Assembly: GCA_016702335.1 (NCBI GenBank)
Contig: JADJEF010000018.1
Coordinates: 372,001 to 436,000, forward strand
Reading direction: 5' to 3'
DNA length: 64,000 nt
Origin: Rhodocyclaceae bacterium
GTDB taxonomy: Bacteria > Pseudomonadota > Gammaproteobacteria > Burkholderiales > Rhodocyclaceae
Positions 34,350 through 42,475 of the stretch are shown piece after piece (within the stretch, counting starts at the first letter, position 1; every line of letters begins with the position of its first letter). The notes under the pieces are model-generated. The model saw only the letters and a list, made by a program, of their open reading frames with translations. It was not told the origin of the DNA and ran no database searches. The translations under genes and the position numbers were made by a program.

Positions 34350-35267
34350 ATGGATCGATTGGCCGCCATGGAAACCTTCGTGCGTGTTGCAGATGCCGGC
34401 AGCTTTAGTGCGGTGGCGGATCAACTGAATGTGGCCCGCTCGGCAATAACCCGCCAGATTGCCGCGCTGGAGGGGCATCTGGGTGTCAAGTTGATCGCGC
34501 GTAGCACGCGGCGCTTGTCGCTGACCTCGGAAGGGCAGGGCTACCTGACTCAATGCCGAGAGATCATCGATCATGTCGCACAAGCGGAGGCCGCGATTGG
34601 CGATGGGCGTTCAGCAGGGCGGGGTCTGATTCGTGCGACGGTCCCGATGAGTTTTGGCATTCCTCACCTGATGCCTCTTGTGGCCGAATACTCGAAGGAT
34701 CAGCCTGGAATCGCCATCGATCTCGATTTCACCGACCGACGTGTCGATCTGATTGAAGAAGGCTACGATTTTGGCATTCGTATCACCGGTCAGTTGCCCG
34801 AGTCACAGGTGGCGCGGCGTATCTGCGCCGCACGGTTTGTTGTGGTCGCTTCGCCTGACTATCTTGCCAGGCGGGGAGTGCCCCGGCATCCCTCTGAATT
34901 GCGTAGTCATGACTGTCTCAATTATTCACTGGCCTTGCGTTCTGGTTGGCGGTTCGAGGTGGATGGCGAGGTGCAGACGTTTGACGTTGATGGGCGTATT
35001 ACCGCCAACAGCGGTGATGCGCTGCAAGACGCCGCCATTCGTGGTCTGGGCATCGCCTGCCAGCCCAGTTTTCTGGCGGCGGAAGCCATCAAGGCGGGAA
35101 CGTTGGTGCGTGTCTTGGCAGACTTTTCTGTCCCCGAGATTGCTATCTACGCGGTTTATCCTGGCAATCGTTTCCTGCCGCAACGGGTCAAGCACTTTGT
35201 CGATTTTCTTGTCACGCGTCTGAATCCCGGGCGCCAGGACCTGCCTTACTGGGATAGAGAGATTTAG
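34350..35267 (+). CDS. LysR-family transcriptional regulator
   Basis: 305 residues from ATG 34350; a GTG at 34329 would add seven. The winged helix-turn-helix reads METFVRVADAGSFSAVADQL and NVARSAITRQIAALEGHLGV, then LIARSTRRLSLT. The rest is the periplasmic-binding-type effector domain. The closest type is the DsbA-adjacent or CrgA-like group, but the effector is unknown. It is convergent with the cupin gene, whose stop overlaps its stop by four bases. Confidence 0.92.
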   Translation: MDRLAAMETFVRVADAGSFSAVADQLNVARSAITRQIAALEGHLGVKLIARSTRRLSLTSEGQGYLTQCREIIDHVAQAEAAIGDGRSAGRGLIRATVPMSFGIPHLMPLVAEYSKDQPGIAIDLDFTDRRVDLIEEGYDFGIRITGQLPESQVARRICAARFVVVASPDYLARRGVPRHPSELRSHDCLNYSLALRSGWRFEVDGEVQTFDVDGRITANSGDALQDAAIRGLGIACQPSFLAAEAIKAGTLVRVLADFSVPEIAIYAVYPGNRFLPQRVKHFVDFLVTRLNPGRQDLPYWDREI

Positions 35268-35617
35268 CTTCTGTCCACAATCATGTAGCGTTTCAGTAGC
35301 GGTTCCGTGACCTCGAACGCGCCCTTGAACCCGGGGCCCATCATGCATCCGTCGCCAGGGCCGAACTCGCGTACCGCCCCGTTGTCGTCATGGACACGGC
35401 AGCGACCGGAAATCACCTGAAAATACTCGTGTTCGTCAGGACCGAAGGCAATTCTCCACATACCTGCTTCACAGGCCCACTCCCCCATGAAGACGCCGTT
35501 GTTCTCGTACCGGTTCCACGTGGTGCGCATGGGGTTTCCGCGCAGTAGCCGGTCTTCCTTAGGGTAGTCGGTGGAAGGTTCCGGGGCTGTGTCGGCAAAG
35601 CTCAAGAGGGTGCTCAT
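35264..35617 (-). CDS. cupin-domain protein (cupin_3/DUF861 type)
   Basis: 117 residues forming one small beta-barrel: NGVFMGEWACEAGMWRIAFG, DEHEYFQVISGRCRVHDDNG, then FGPGDGCMMGPGFKGAFEV. The pattern is that of small cupins related to ureidoglycine aminohydrolase. Metal ligands and substrate are uncertain. Its start overlaps the hydrolase stop by four bases, so the two are translated together. Confidence 0.85.
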   Translation of the reverse strand: MSTLLSFADTAPEPSTDYPKEDRLLRGNPMRTTWNRYENNGVFMGEWACEAGMWRIAFGPDEHEYFQVISGRCRVHDDNGAVREFGPGDGCMMGPGFKGAFEVTEPLLKRYMIVDRS

Positions 35618-36504
35618 CCGGGTTTCCTTTCAATAGTTCGGGCGTTAGCCGTGCTGATTTCGATGATATGAGCGGCAATTGTCGGGGCGACCAACTCAGG
35701 CCGTTTGAGCCAGGAAAAATGGTCAATGTTGTATCCCTGAGTGTCCTCTCGGCTCCAATGCCAGTGTGTTTGATTGGATTTCTCGGCTTTTTTGATCAGG
35801 GCCTGCGTAGCGTTAGCGGGTGCCCAGGCGTCGCCGGCGAAGGTGAGTGCCCCTATTGACGTCTTCAACTCACTAAGGGCGTGCTCATAGTTCACCGCTG
35901 ACTTGGCAACCTTGTATTTACCGGTGCGCGCAACGTGACTCCAGTCTCGCATGACGCCGAGTGCTTCACGCCCGCCAAAGCCGAGGCGATCGCCAGGAAA
36001 ATAGCCGAGCACAGACCCACTCAAGCGAACTAGCAAAGTGACCGCGCGAATGCCTGCCCTGAGCTTGCTTGGGTAGCAGGGCAGATGAACGGTCCCGCTG
36101 GCAACGAGCAGTACGCCGTCAACGCTGAGCTTGGCGGAGCTGGCGGCTAACAAACTGAGCTGTCCGCCCAGACTGTGTCCGCCTAACCAGACGGGTGCCG
36201 CGGGATAGCGTTTGCGCAGGGCTTCAAGTAACGCGGGGTGATCGATCTCAAGGAGTTGGTAGTAACCGAAGTCGACATCCCGGGTCGCCCGGATTGAACT
36301 ACTGCCGATACCTCGCCAGTCAGGAATACAGACGTTGATGCCCTGCTGCGCCAGTTCGCGAGCGAGGCGGGCATAAATTCGTGCAGGAGTGCCGAGTGCA
36401 CACAGAAATATCAGGGTCGGTGCGCCGGCCATGTCAGCCGGGTAGAGCGTGGCTTGAAAGTGGTGCTGGTCCGAAGTGAAAATATCCAATGTGCTTGTCT
36501 GCAT
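35614..36504 (-). CDS. alpha/beta-hydrolase
   Basis: 296 residues. The nucleophile Ser is in GGHSLGGQLSL, the Asp probably in FAGDAWAPANAT, and the His in YNIDHFSWLKR. The oxyanion region is LIFLCALGTPARIY. Substrate unknown; the layout resembles serine aminopeptidase/lysophospholipase-like hydrolases. The 30-bp element lies 12 bases upstream of the ATG, and no clear Shine-Dalgarno sequence is visible. Confidence 0.85.
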   Translation of the reverse strand: MQTSTLDIFTSDQHHFQATLYPADMAGAPTLIFLCALGTPARIYARLARELAQQGINVCIPDWRGIGSSSIRATRDVDFGYYQLLEIDHPALLEALRKRYPAAPVWLGGHSLGGQLSLLAASSAKLSVDGVLLVASGTVHLPCYPSKLRAGIRAVTLLVRLSGSVLGYFPGDRLGFGGREALGVMRDWSHVARTGKYKVAKSAVNYEHALSELKTSIGALTFAGDAWAPANATQALIKKAEKSNQTHWHWSREDTQGYNIDHFSWLKRPELVAPTIAAHIIEISTANARTIERKPG

Positions 36505-36515
36505 CTGATGAAAGT

Positions 36516-36545
36516 CGGCAAGTCGGCGATGGCAATACGGCGCTA
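36516..36545 (-). repeat. dispersed 30-bp element, copy 11 (upstream of hydrolase gene)
   Basis: About 23 of 30 bases match, with changes mostly at the variable positions. It occupies the leader of the minus-strand hydrolase gene. Confidence 0.75.
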
Positions 36546-36683
36546 CGCTTGGCCACTATTTAGTGTGCGTGCTCTAACGGCTCTAAATACACTTCGAACC
36601 ATCGTTGGCTCGTGAGCTCAGCTTTTTGGGTGGCGCGGCGGGACGTTAATCATTCAGAAAAATGGCGTGCACAGGAGCTTACC

Positions 36684-37172
36684 ATGACCAAAAAGTCGAA
36701 TACGATCAGTAATGTTGCGAAGGTAGCCAAGGTGGCAGAAGGTCAGATTCCCTCTGCCATCAAGGAGTCTGCGCAGCAGATTTGGTCTGCGAGCGTTGAT
36801 GCCATCAGTCGCGCCCAGCAAGGTAGTAACCGCGTTTTCGAAGCGCTAGTGCGAGAAGGCGAAGCATTGCGGGAGAACATTCACAAAAAAACGCGTAAGG
36901 CGACGAGCGTGTCTGATGTGACGGCTCGTGCGACCGATACGTGGGATCGTCTTGAACAAGTATTTGAATCGCGTGTTGCTCGAGCGCTGGCGACGCTGGG
37001 CGTGCCCAATCGTGGCGATCTGCAGGCATTGAACAAACGCATCGATGACTTGACTAAGCTCGTTCGCCAACAAGCCGGCAGTGAGAGTGCGCGCAAAACT
37101 CCGCTCTCGACTCCGGCAGTACCCAAGCCTGCCGCTAAGTCTCGCGCCAAGAAGCCTTCAAGCGTACTTTGA
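36684..37172 (+). CDS. phasin-like PHA granule protein (PhaF/PhaI family)
   Basis: 162 residues from ATG 36684, with AGGAG upstream; the open frame extends to 36612. The helical core QIWSASVDAISRAQQGSNRV, FEALVREGEAL and the RVARALATLGVPNRGDLQAL motif, followed by a heptad-like segment and a Lys/Ala/Pro-rich tail, are typical of poly(3-hydroxyalkanoate) granule-associated phasins. Such proteins coat storage granules; the basic tail may bind DNA. No PHA synthase is in the window. A second, related gene follows after 31 bases. Confidence 0.85.
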   Translation: MTKKSNTISNVAKVAKVAEGQIPSAIKESAQQIWSASVDAISRAQQGSNRVFEALVREGEALRENIHKKTRKATSVSDVTARATDTWDRLEQVFESRVARALATLGVPNRGDLQALNKRIDDLTKLVRQQAGSESARKTPLSTPAVPKPAAKSRAKKPSSVL

Positions 37173-37203
37173 GCTACCCGTTTGCAACAAGCTGGAGTTT
37201 ATT

Positions 37204-37620
37204 TTGACCCTGAACCATCTGAGTAAGCGTCGGCGTGGAACCAACAAGCACGTTGAGCGCAAAGTCGTCATTCGAGTTCGTGATGCGGCACAAGATGCAT
37301 GGCTGGTGGGTCTGAATGTCATCGCGAAAGCGCAAGATGACGCGAATCGACTGCTGGAAAAGGCAATTGCAAACCCTGCATTGAGCAGAGGTTCCGAGAA
37401 GCTTCTCAATGGAGTTGCGCATGTTGGGCGGATTTTCCAGGCTAGCGCTGACACTTTGCTTGGCCGAGTCGGCGTAGCTTCGCGGCGGGATATTGAGGTG
37501 CTCTCACGTAGAGTGAGTAAACTGGCCAGGGAACTGGAAAAGCTGTCCTTAGTGCGCAACGCGCCTGCAGCAGCTAGTCGATCTGCGCCTCGGACCGTAT
37601 CCGCCGAAGCACAGGTCTAA
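37204..37620 (+). CDS. second phasin-like protein
   Basis: 138 residues from a TTG at 37204, chosen because GGAG lies seven bases upstream; the frame is open from 37081 but that overlaps the preceding gene. The core AAQDAWLVGLNVIAKAQDDA, NRLLEKAI, then GRVGVASRRDIEVLSRRVSKLA matches the layout of the upstream phasin, so the two are probably tandem paralogues. A terminator follows. Confidence 0.78.
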   Translation: MTLNHLSKRRRGTNKHVERKVVIRVRDAAQDAWLVGLNVIAKAQDDANRLLEKAIANPALSRGSEKLLNGVAHVGRIFQASADTLLGRVGVASRRDIEVLSRRVSKLARELEKLSLVRNAPAAASRSAPRTVSAEAQV

Positions 37621-37660
37621 TCTCAAGCTAACGGTATAGCGACGCCCCGATGTTCCAATG

Positions 37661-37695
37661 AAAAGGCCAGAGGTGGCAACTACCTCTGGCCTTTT
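37661..37695 (+). terminator. rho-independent terminator after the phasin pair
   Basis: A perfect 14-bp stem (AAAAGGCCAGAGGT and its complement) with a 7-base loop, ending in TTTT. It should stop transcription of the phasin genes before 37717. Confidence 0.9.
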
Positions 37696-37716
37696 CATTG
37701 TTCAGGAAGTGAGTGA

Positions 37717-38346
37717 ATGAACGGCGGGCATCGGGTTATTGGGATCGTTTTGGCCTCCGGTCGAGGGCTGCGGTTCGACCCTCGCGGAGGGCAAAATAAG
37801 CTTTTGGCGCTGCTGCCTGACGGCGAACCGGTGTTAGCGGTCGCGGTGCGTACCCTCCGCTCTGTATTGGACGACGTGATCGTTACTGTGCGGCCCGGCG
37901 CGAAGACGGTAATTGATTGTTTGCGAGATCAGTCTTGCCATATTCTTGAATGCCCCGAGGCAGCGCTCGGCATGGGGGCGGCGATGGCTGCAGCGGTCAA
38001 GTATGCTGGCCAGCAGTACCCGGACGCAGTTGGTTGCCTGCTTGCTTTCGGCGATATGCCATTTCTTCAGCGCGCTACTGTCGTGAAATTGGTGGCAGCA
38101 ATGGTGAACCACGAATTGGTCGCGCCTGTCTATGAAGGGCGACGCGGGCACCCGGTTGGCTTTGCACGCACACACTTCGGTGCGCTAGAGAGTTTGTCGG
38201 GCGATGAAGGCGCTCGGAATTTGCTTGAGGGCGCCGGTGAGCGACTGTGTTGCTTACCGGTTCTCGATAAAGGCGTTGTTGCGGATATTGATCGACCCGA
38301 CGACTTGATTCAAGATTGCGCGCAAACAAGGGAAAACTCAAAATGA
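37717..38346 (+). CDS. MobA/MocA-like nucleotidyltransferase
   Basis: 209 residues with the NTP-transferase fold: GIVLASGRGLRFDPRGGQNK at the start, AVAVRTLRSVLDDVIV, a metal-binding FGDMPFL motif and GHPVGFARTHF. This is the pattern of molybdenum-cofactor cytidylyl/guanylyltransferases (MocA/MobA). The Lys of QNK replaces the usual S-K-P. No molybdenum-cofactor gene is adjacent. It begins 22 bases after the terminator. Confidence 0.83.
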   Translation: MNGGHRVIGIVLASGRGLRFDPRGGQNKLLALLPDGEPVLAVAVRTLRSVLDDVIVTVRPGAKTVIDCLRDQSCHILECPEAALGMGAAMAAAVKYAGQQYPDAVGCLLAFGDMPFLQRATVVKLVAAMVNHELVAPVYEGRRGHPVGFARTHFGALESLSGDEGARNLLEGAGERLCCLPVLDKGVVADIDRPDDLIQDCAQTRENSK

Positions 38347-38348
38347 CG

Positions 38349-38378
38349 TTGAGGCCGAAGCCACCTTTTGGCTATAAT
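38349..38378 (+). promoter_or_regulatory. sigma-70 promoter and long leader for rpsB
   Basis: TTGAGG and a perfect TATAAT are 18 bases apart. Transcription should start near 38385, leaving a leader of about 125 bases before rpsB. Long rpsB leaders are sites of S2 feedback control in other proteobacteria; here that is inference. Confidence 0.7.
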
Positions 38379-38511
38379 CGCCGACTTGTCGTGGCCCACG
38401 GGGTGTTCTCGAGGGCTGTTGGCAAAAATCCACACGCTCGACATCGATAGGGTGGCTTCCTCGTGAAGCAGCTGAGTCGGGCGGCGGTTTAACCCATATC
38501 GGAGATACCTG

Positions 38512-39264
38512 ATGAGTACAACTATGCGCCAGATGTTGGAGGCCGGCGTTCATTTCGGCCACCAAACACGCTTCTGGAACCCCAAGATGGCCCCGTTCAT
38601 TTTTGGCCATCGCAACAAAATTCATATCATCAACCTCGAAAAGACTCTGAGTAAGTATCAGGAGGCGATGAGCTTTATCAAGAAGATGTCGGCCAACAAA
38701 GGCACGATCCTTTTTGTAAGCACCAAGCGTCAAGCGCGTGAAATTATTGCTGAGGAAGCTCAGCGTTGCGCGATGCCGTTTGTCGATGAGCGGTGGTTGG
38801 GCGGCATGCTTACCAATTTCAAGACACTAAAGCTCTCGGTCAAGCGCTTGAACGATCTTGAGCAAATGAACGAGGATGGCAGCTTCGAGAAGCTGTCGAA
38901 AAAAGAAGCCCTGACCCTTCAGCGCGAAATGGACAAGTTGCGCAAGTCGATTGGCGGCATCAAGCAAATGGGCGGCTTGCCGGATGCGATTTTTGTGATT
39001 GACGTCGGCTATCACAAAATTGCCATTACCGAAGCAGGCAAATTGGGTATTCCGGTCATTGCTGTGGTCGATACCAACCACTCGCCAGAGGGCGTCGATT
39101 ACATCATCCCTGGCAACGACGACTCCTCGCGTGCGATTCGCTTGTACGCTCGCGGCGTTGCCGATTCGATTCTTGAAGGTCGTAGTCAGTCAGTCAACGA
39201 CGTAGTTCAGCAGATGGCCGGTGATGACGAGTTTGTCGAGGTTGAAGACGAGTCCGCTGAGTAA
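38512..39264 (+). CDS. rpsB: 30S ribosomal protein S2
   Basis: 250 residues, normal length. It starts MSTTMRQMLEAGVHFGHQTR and WNPKMAPFIFGHRNKIHI, and contains VDERWLGGMLTNFKT and IPVIAVVDTNHSPEGVDYII. GGAGAT lies about 7 bases upstream. It is the first gene of the cluster running to the lipid A genes. Confidence 0.98.
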   Translation: MSTTMRQMLEAGVHFGHQTRFWNPKMAPFIFGHRNKIHIINLEKTLSKYQEAMSFIKKMSANKGTILFVSTKRQAREIIAEEAQRCAMPFVDERWLGGMLTNFKTLKLSVKRLNDLEQMNEDGSFEKLSKKEALTLQREMDKLRKSIGGIKQMGGLPDAIFVIDVGYHKIAITEAGKLGIPVIAVVDTNHSPEGVDYIIPGNDDSSRAIRLYARGVADSILEGRSQSVNDVVQQMAGDDEFVEVEDESAE

Positions 39265-39354
39265 TTTGGTTCGGTAACTCAGGCTGGATGGGTCGGGTGT
39301 TCCCCGGTCGTCTGGCCTGTTCAATAAGTACGACATGATTTTGGAGTAAAGAGA

Positions 39355-40254
39355 ATGGCGGAAATTACCGCAGGTATGGTCAAGGAATTGCGCGAAAAGA
39401 CCGACGCGCCGATGATGGAATGCAAAAAGGCTTTGACGGAAGCCGCCGGTGATATGGTCAAGGCGGAAGAGATTCTTCGTGTCAAGCTCGGTAATAAGGC
39501 CTCCAAGGCCTCGGCGCGGGTTGCTGCCGAAGGTGTTGTTGCGATTGATATCAGTGCGGATGGCAAGTTGGGCTCCATCCTCGAGATTAATTCTGAGACC
39601 GACTTTGTTGCCAAGAACGATGATTTTTTGAAGTTGGCAGCGGATTGTGCGCACTTGGTTGCGGCCCAGTCGCCCGCCGATGTGGCTGCGCTGTCCGCTC
39701 TTCCGCTCGGTGAGGGGACAGTCGAGAGTGTGCGGGCAGGGCTCGTTGGCAAGATTGGCGAGAACATGTCGCTACGTCGTTTTGCCCGTATTGAGGCCAA
39801 AGGCAAGCTGACCTCGTACATTCACGGCGGCTCAAAAATTGGCGTTTTGGTCGATGTGGTCGGCGGTGATGAGCAGTTAGCCAAGGATCTGGCGATGCAT
39901 ATCGCTGCATCAAAGCCCAAAGCGCTTGACTCAACCGGCGTTTCGGCCGAGTTACTGGATACTGAGCGTCGTATTGCCATTGAAAAAGCGCGCGAAGCCG
40001 GCAAACCGGAAGCCATGCTGGAGAAAATTGCCGAAGGCACAGTGCAAAAGTATCTCAAGGATGTCACTTTGCTTGGCCAGATTTTCGTTAAAGCAGAAGA
40101 CGGCAAGCAGACGATCGAGCAGTTGCTCAAATCGAAGGGGGCCTCTGTGGCGCGTTTTGAGCTCTATCTGGTGGGCGAAGGCATCGAGAAGAAGACGACC
40201 GACTTTGCCGCTGAAGTGGCAGCACAGGCCGCCGCCGCTGCAGCGGGTCGTTAA
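39355..40254 (+). CDS. tsf: translation elongation factor Ts
   Basis: Exchanges GDP for GTP on EF-Tu. It has 299 residues. The N-terminal motif VKELREKTDAPMMECKKALT and the core SETDFVAKNDDF are diagnostic. The C-terminal region YLKDVTLLGQIFVKAEDGKQ completes it. A 90-base gap separates it from rpsB; GGAG is upstream. Confidence 0.98.
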   Translation: MAEITAGMVKELREKTDAPMMECKKALTEAAGDMVKAEEILRVKLGNKASKASARVAAEGVVAIDISADGKLGSILEINSETDFVAKNDDFLKLAADCAHLVAAQSPADVAALSALPLGEGTVESVRAGLVGKIGENMSLRRFARIEAKGKLTSYIHGGSKIGVLVDVVGGDEQLAKDLAMHIAASKPKALDSTGVSAELLDTERRIAIEKAREAGKPEAMLEKIAEGTVQKYLKDVTLLGQIFVKAEDGKQTIEQLLKSKGASVARFELYLVGEGIEKKTTDFAAEVAAQAAAAAAGR

Positions 40255-40272
40255 CCTATTGCAGGAGTCTGT

Positions 40273-40989
40273 ATGTCCGCACCGAAATTCCGCCGTATCC
40301 TGGTAAAGCTCTCTGGTGAAGCCCTGATGGGGGGCGATGCGTATGGCATCAATGCCGCCACTGTCAGCGGCATCATCGCAGAGATCAAGGCGGTTGCGGA
40401 TCTCGGTGTGGAAATTGGTGTGGTCATCGGCGGTGGTAATATTTTCCGGGGTATGGCCGGTGCTGCGAGCGGTATGGATAGGGCTACCGCCGATTACATG
40501 GGCATGCTGGCGACCATGATGAACGCCATGGCGCTTGCCGATGCGATGCGTCAAGGTGGGCTGAATGCTCGCGTGCAGTCGGCACTGAATATTGAGCAGG
40601 TTGTGGAACCTTATATTCGTGGCAAGGCCATCCGTTATTTGGAAGAAGGTCGCGTTGTCATTTTCGCGGCCGGAACCGGCAACCCTTTCTTTACTACGGA
40701 TACGGCTGCGGCTTTGCGTGGCTCCGAGATAGGTGCCGAGATCGTGCTTAAAGCCACAAAAGTTGATGGCATATATACCGCCGACCCAAAGAAAGATCCA
40801 CACGCTACCCGGTACACCCGGATTACCTTTGATGAGGCGATCGCTCGAAATTTGGGAGTGATGGATGCCACCGCTTTTGCGTTGTGTCGTGACCAAAAGC
40901 TTCCGATCAATGTGTTTTCGATATTCAAGCCCGGCGCGCTCAGGCGCGTCGTGATGGGTGAGGATGAGGGCACACTGGTGCACGTTTAA
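40273..40989 (+). CDS. pyrH: uridylate kinase
   Basis: Phosphorylates UMP to UDP. It has 238 residues of the amino-acid kinase fold: RRILVKLSGEALMGGDAYGI, VIGGGNIFRG, DYMGMLATMMNAMALAD, ATKVDGIYTADPKKDP and FALCRDQKLPINVF. Bacterial UMP kinase is hexameric and distinct from eukaryotic enzymes. AGGAG precedes the ATG. Confidence 0.97.
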   Translation: MSAPKFRRILVKLSGEALMGGDAYGINAATVSGIIAEIKAVADLGVEIGVVIGGGNIFRGMAGAASGMDRATADYMGMLATMMNAMALADAMRQGGLNARVQSALNIEQVVEPYIRGKAIRYLEEGRVVIFAAGTGNPFFTTDTAAALRGSEIGAEIVLKATKVDGIYTADPKKDPHATRYTRITFDEAIARNLGVMDATAFALCRDQKLPINVFSIFKPGALRRVVMGEDEGTLVHV

Positions 40990-41042
40990 GCGGGTTCTCT
41001 GTCATCCGTTTTTTGTGCACAATTTAATCTTCAGGAGGTTCC

Positions 41043-41600
41043 GTGATTCCCGAGCTGAAAAAGACGACTGAAGGCAAGATGCAGAAAAGCATCGAATCCC
41101 TCAAGCATGATCTTGCGAAGATCCGCACTGGGCGCGCCCACACGGGTCTTCTTGATCATCTTCAAGTGGACTACTATGGCAGCATGGTTCCCATTAGTCA
41201 GGTAGCGAATGTTACGCTTGTGGATGCCCGCACCATTGGCGTTCAGCCGTGGGAGAAGCCCATGGTCGGTAAAGTTGAAAAAGCAATCAGGGACTCCGAT
41301 TTGGGTCTCAATCCTTCGACTCAGGGCGACATGGTGCGCGTGCCTATGCCTATTCTGACTGAGGAGCGGCGCAAAGATTTGATTAAAGTGGTCAAGCAAG
41401 AGGGCGAGAATGCTAAGGTGGCTTTGCGGAATTTGCGCCGTGATGCGAATACCCATCTGAAGGATGCCCTTAAGAAGAAAGAAGTAGCTGAGGACGATGA
41501 GCGGCGTGCTCAAGACGACGTACAGAAGTTGACTGATCGCTATGTGGCAGAGGTCGACAAAATGCTGGCCGAAAAAGAAAAAGAGCTGCTTGCCATTTGA
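41043..41600 (+). CDS. frr: ribosome recycling factor
   Basis: Splits post-termination ribosomes with EF-G. It has 185 residues from a GTG start at 41043, preceded by a near-perfect AGGAGGT (41033-41039), so strong translation is expected. Motifs: RTGRAHTGLLDHLQVDYYGS, VQPWEK, GDMVRVPMPILTEERRKDLI and the helical C-terminus. It follows pyrH after 53 bases. Confidence 0.97.
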   Translation: MIPELKKTTEGKMQKSIESLKHDLAKIRTGRAHTGLLDHLQVDYYGSMVPISQVANVTLVDARTIGVQPWEKPMVGKVEKAIRDSDLGLNPSTQGDMVRVPMPILTEERRKDLIKVVKQEGENAKVALRNLRRDANTHLKDALKKKEVAEDDERRAQDDVQKLTDRYVAEVDKMLAEKEKELLAI

Positions 41601-41657
41601 GCAGCAGTGGTGGCGGATAAGATCGCGCCTTCCTTTGGTGCGATGGGAGGTCGGTGC

Positions 41658-42467
41658 ATGACGAGTCGCATTACCGCGAGTTCTACTCAGGTGATTCCTG
41701 CTACGGGTGATGTTCCTCGTCACGTCGCCATCATCATGGATGGCAACGGGCGATGGGCAAAAAAGCGATTCATGCCGCGGGTAGCGGGCCATTCCAAAGG
41801 GCTTGAAGCGGTGCGTGCCATGGTCAGGGCTTGCATAGAGCGCAAGATTGGCTACCTGACCCTGTTTGCATTCAGTTCGGAAAATTGGCGGCGACCGGTC
41901 GAAGAGGTCACCTTCCTGATGAATCTGTTCCTTAAAGCGCTTCAAGCAGAGGTGGGAAAGCTGCACGCGAACGCTGTCCGCCTCAAGGTTGTCGGCGATT
42001 TATCGGCCTTTGATCCACGTATCGTCGCTCTGATTCGGGAAGGTGAGGCCAGGACCTCCAACAACGGGGTCCTCACCCTCACTATCTGTGCGAACTACGG
42101 GGGGCGTTGGGACATTCTTCAGGCCATGAATCAATTGGCATTGGCGCACCCCGAAAAGGCCGGTGTCTACGGTGAGTCTGATTTGACGCCTCATCTCGCG
42201 ATGTCGTTTGCGCCTGAGCCTGATTTATTTATTCGCACCGGCGGCGAAGAGCGCATAAGCAACTTTCTGCTGTGGCAACTGGCTTACAGTGAGTTTCACT
42301 TCACTGATATTTTGTGGCCTGATTTTGACGCAACCGCTCTGGATGCGGCCATAGCCTCCTATCAGACCCGTGAGCGCCGTTTCGGTCGGACAAGCGAGCA
42401 GTTGCTTGGTGAAAGCGCCGTCTCGCCAGCGCCGACTTGCGGGTTTGGCGAACTGAAAAACTCCTGA
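41658..42467 (+). CDS. uppS: undecaprenyl diphosphate synthase with repeat-derived C-terminal tail
   Basis: Makes the C55 lipid carrier for peptidoglycan and other envelope polymers. It has 269 residues from ATG 41658, chosen for the GGGAGG upstream. The active-site loop HVAIIMDGNGRWAKKR holds the catalytic Asp; FSSENWRRP and FIRTGGEERISNFLLWQLAY follow. The usual protein ends near RRFGRTSEQLL; here about 18 more residues (AVSPAPTCGFGELKNS) are encoded by a copy of the dispersed element and its flank. The tail is beyond the dimer interface, so activity is probably kept. Confidence 0.95.
   Translation: MTSRITASSTQVIPATGDVPRHVAIIMDGNGRWAKKRFMPRVAGHSKGLEAVRAMVRACIERKIGYLTLFAFSSENWRRPVEEVTFLMNLFLKALQAEVGKLHANAVRLKVVGDLSAFDPRIVALIREGEARTSNNGVLTLTICANYGGRWDILQAMNQLALAHPEKAGVYGESDLTPHLAMSFAPEPDLFIRTGGEERISNFLLWQLAYSEFHFTDILWPDFDATALDAAIASYQTRERRFGRTSEQLLGESAVSPAPTCGFGELKNS
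42413..42442 (+). repeat. dispersed 30-bp element, copy 12 (C-terminus of uppS)
   Basis: By eye 28 of 30 bases match. It is read in a different frame from the other coding copies, giving AVSPAPTCG at residues about 253-261 of UppS. Confidence 0.9.
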
Positions 42468-42475
42468 TAACGCTT

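Noticed and set aside
38379..38392. ATCGCCGACTTG resembling part of the dispersed element
   Set aside because: Only fragments of the two halves join here, inside a good promoter region; the variable and middle parts are missing. Taken as chance.
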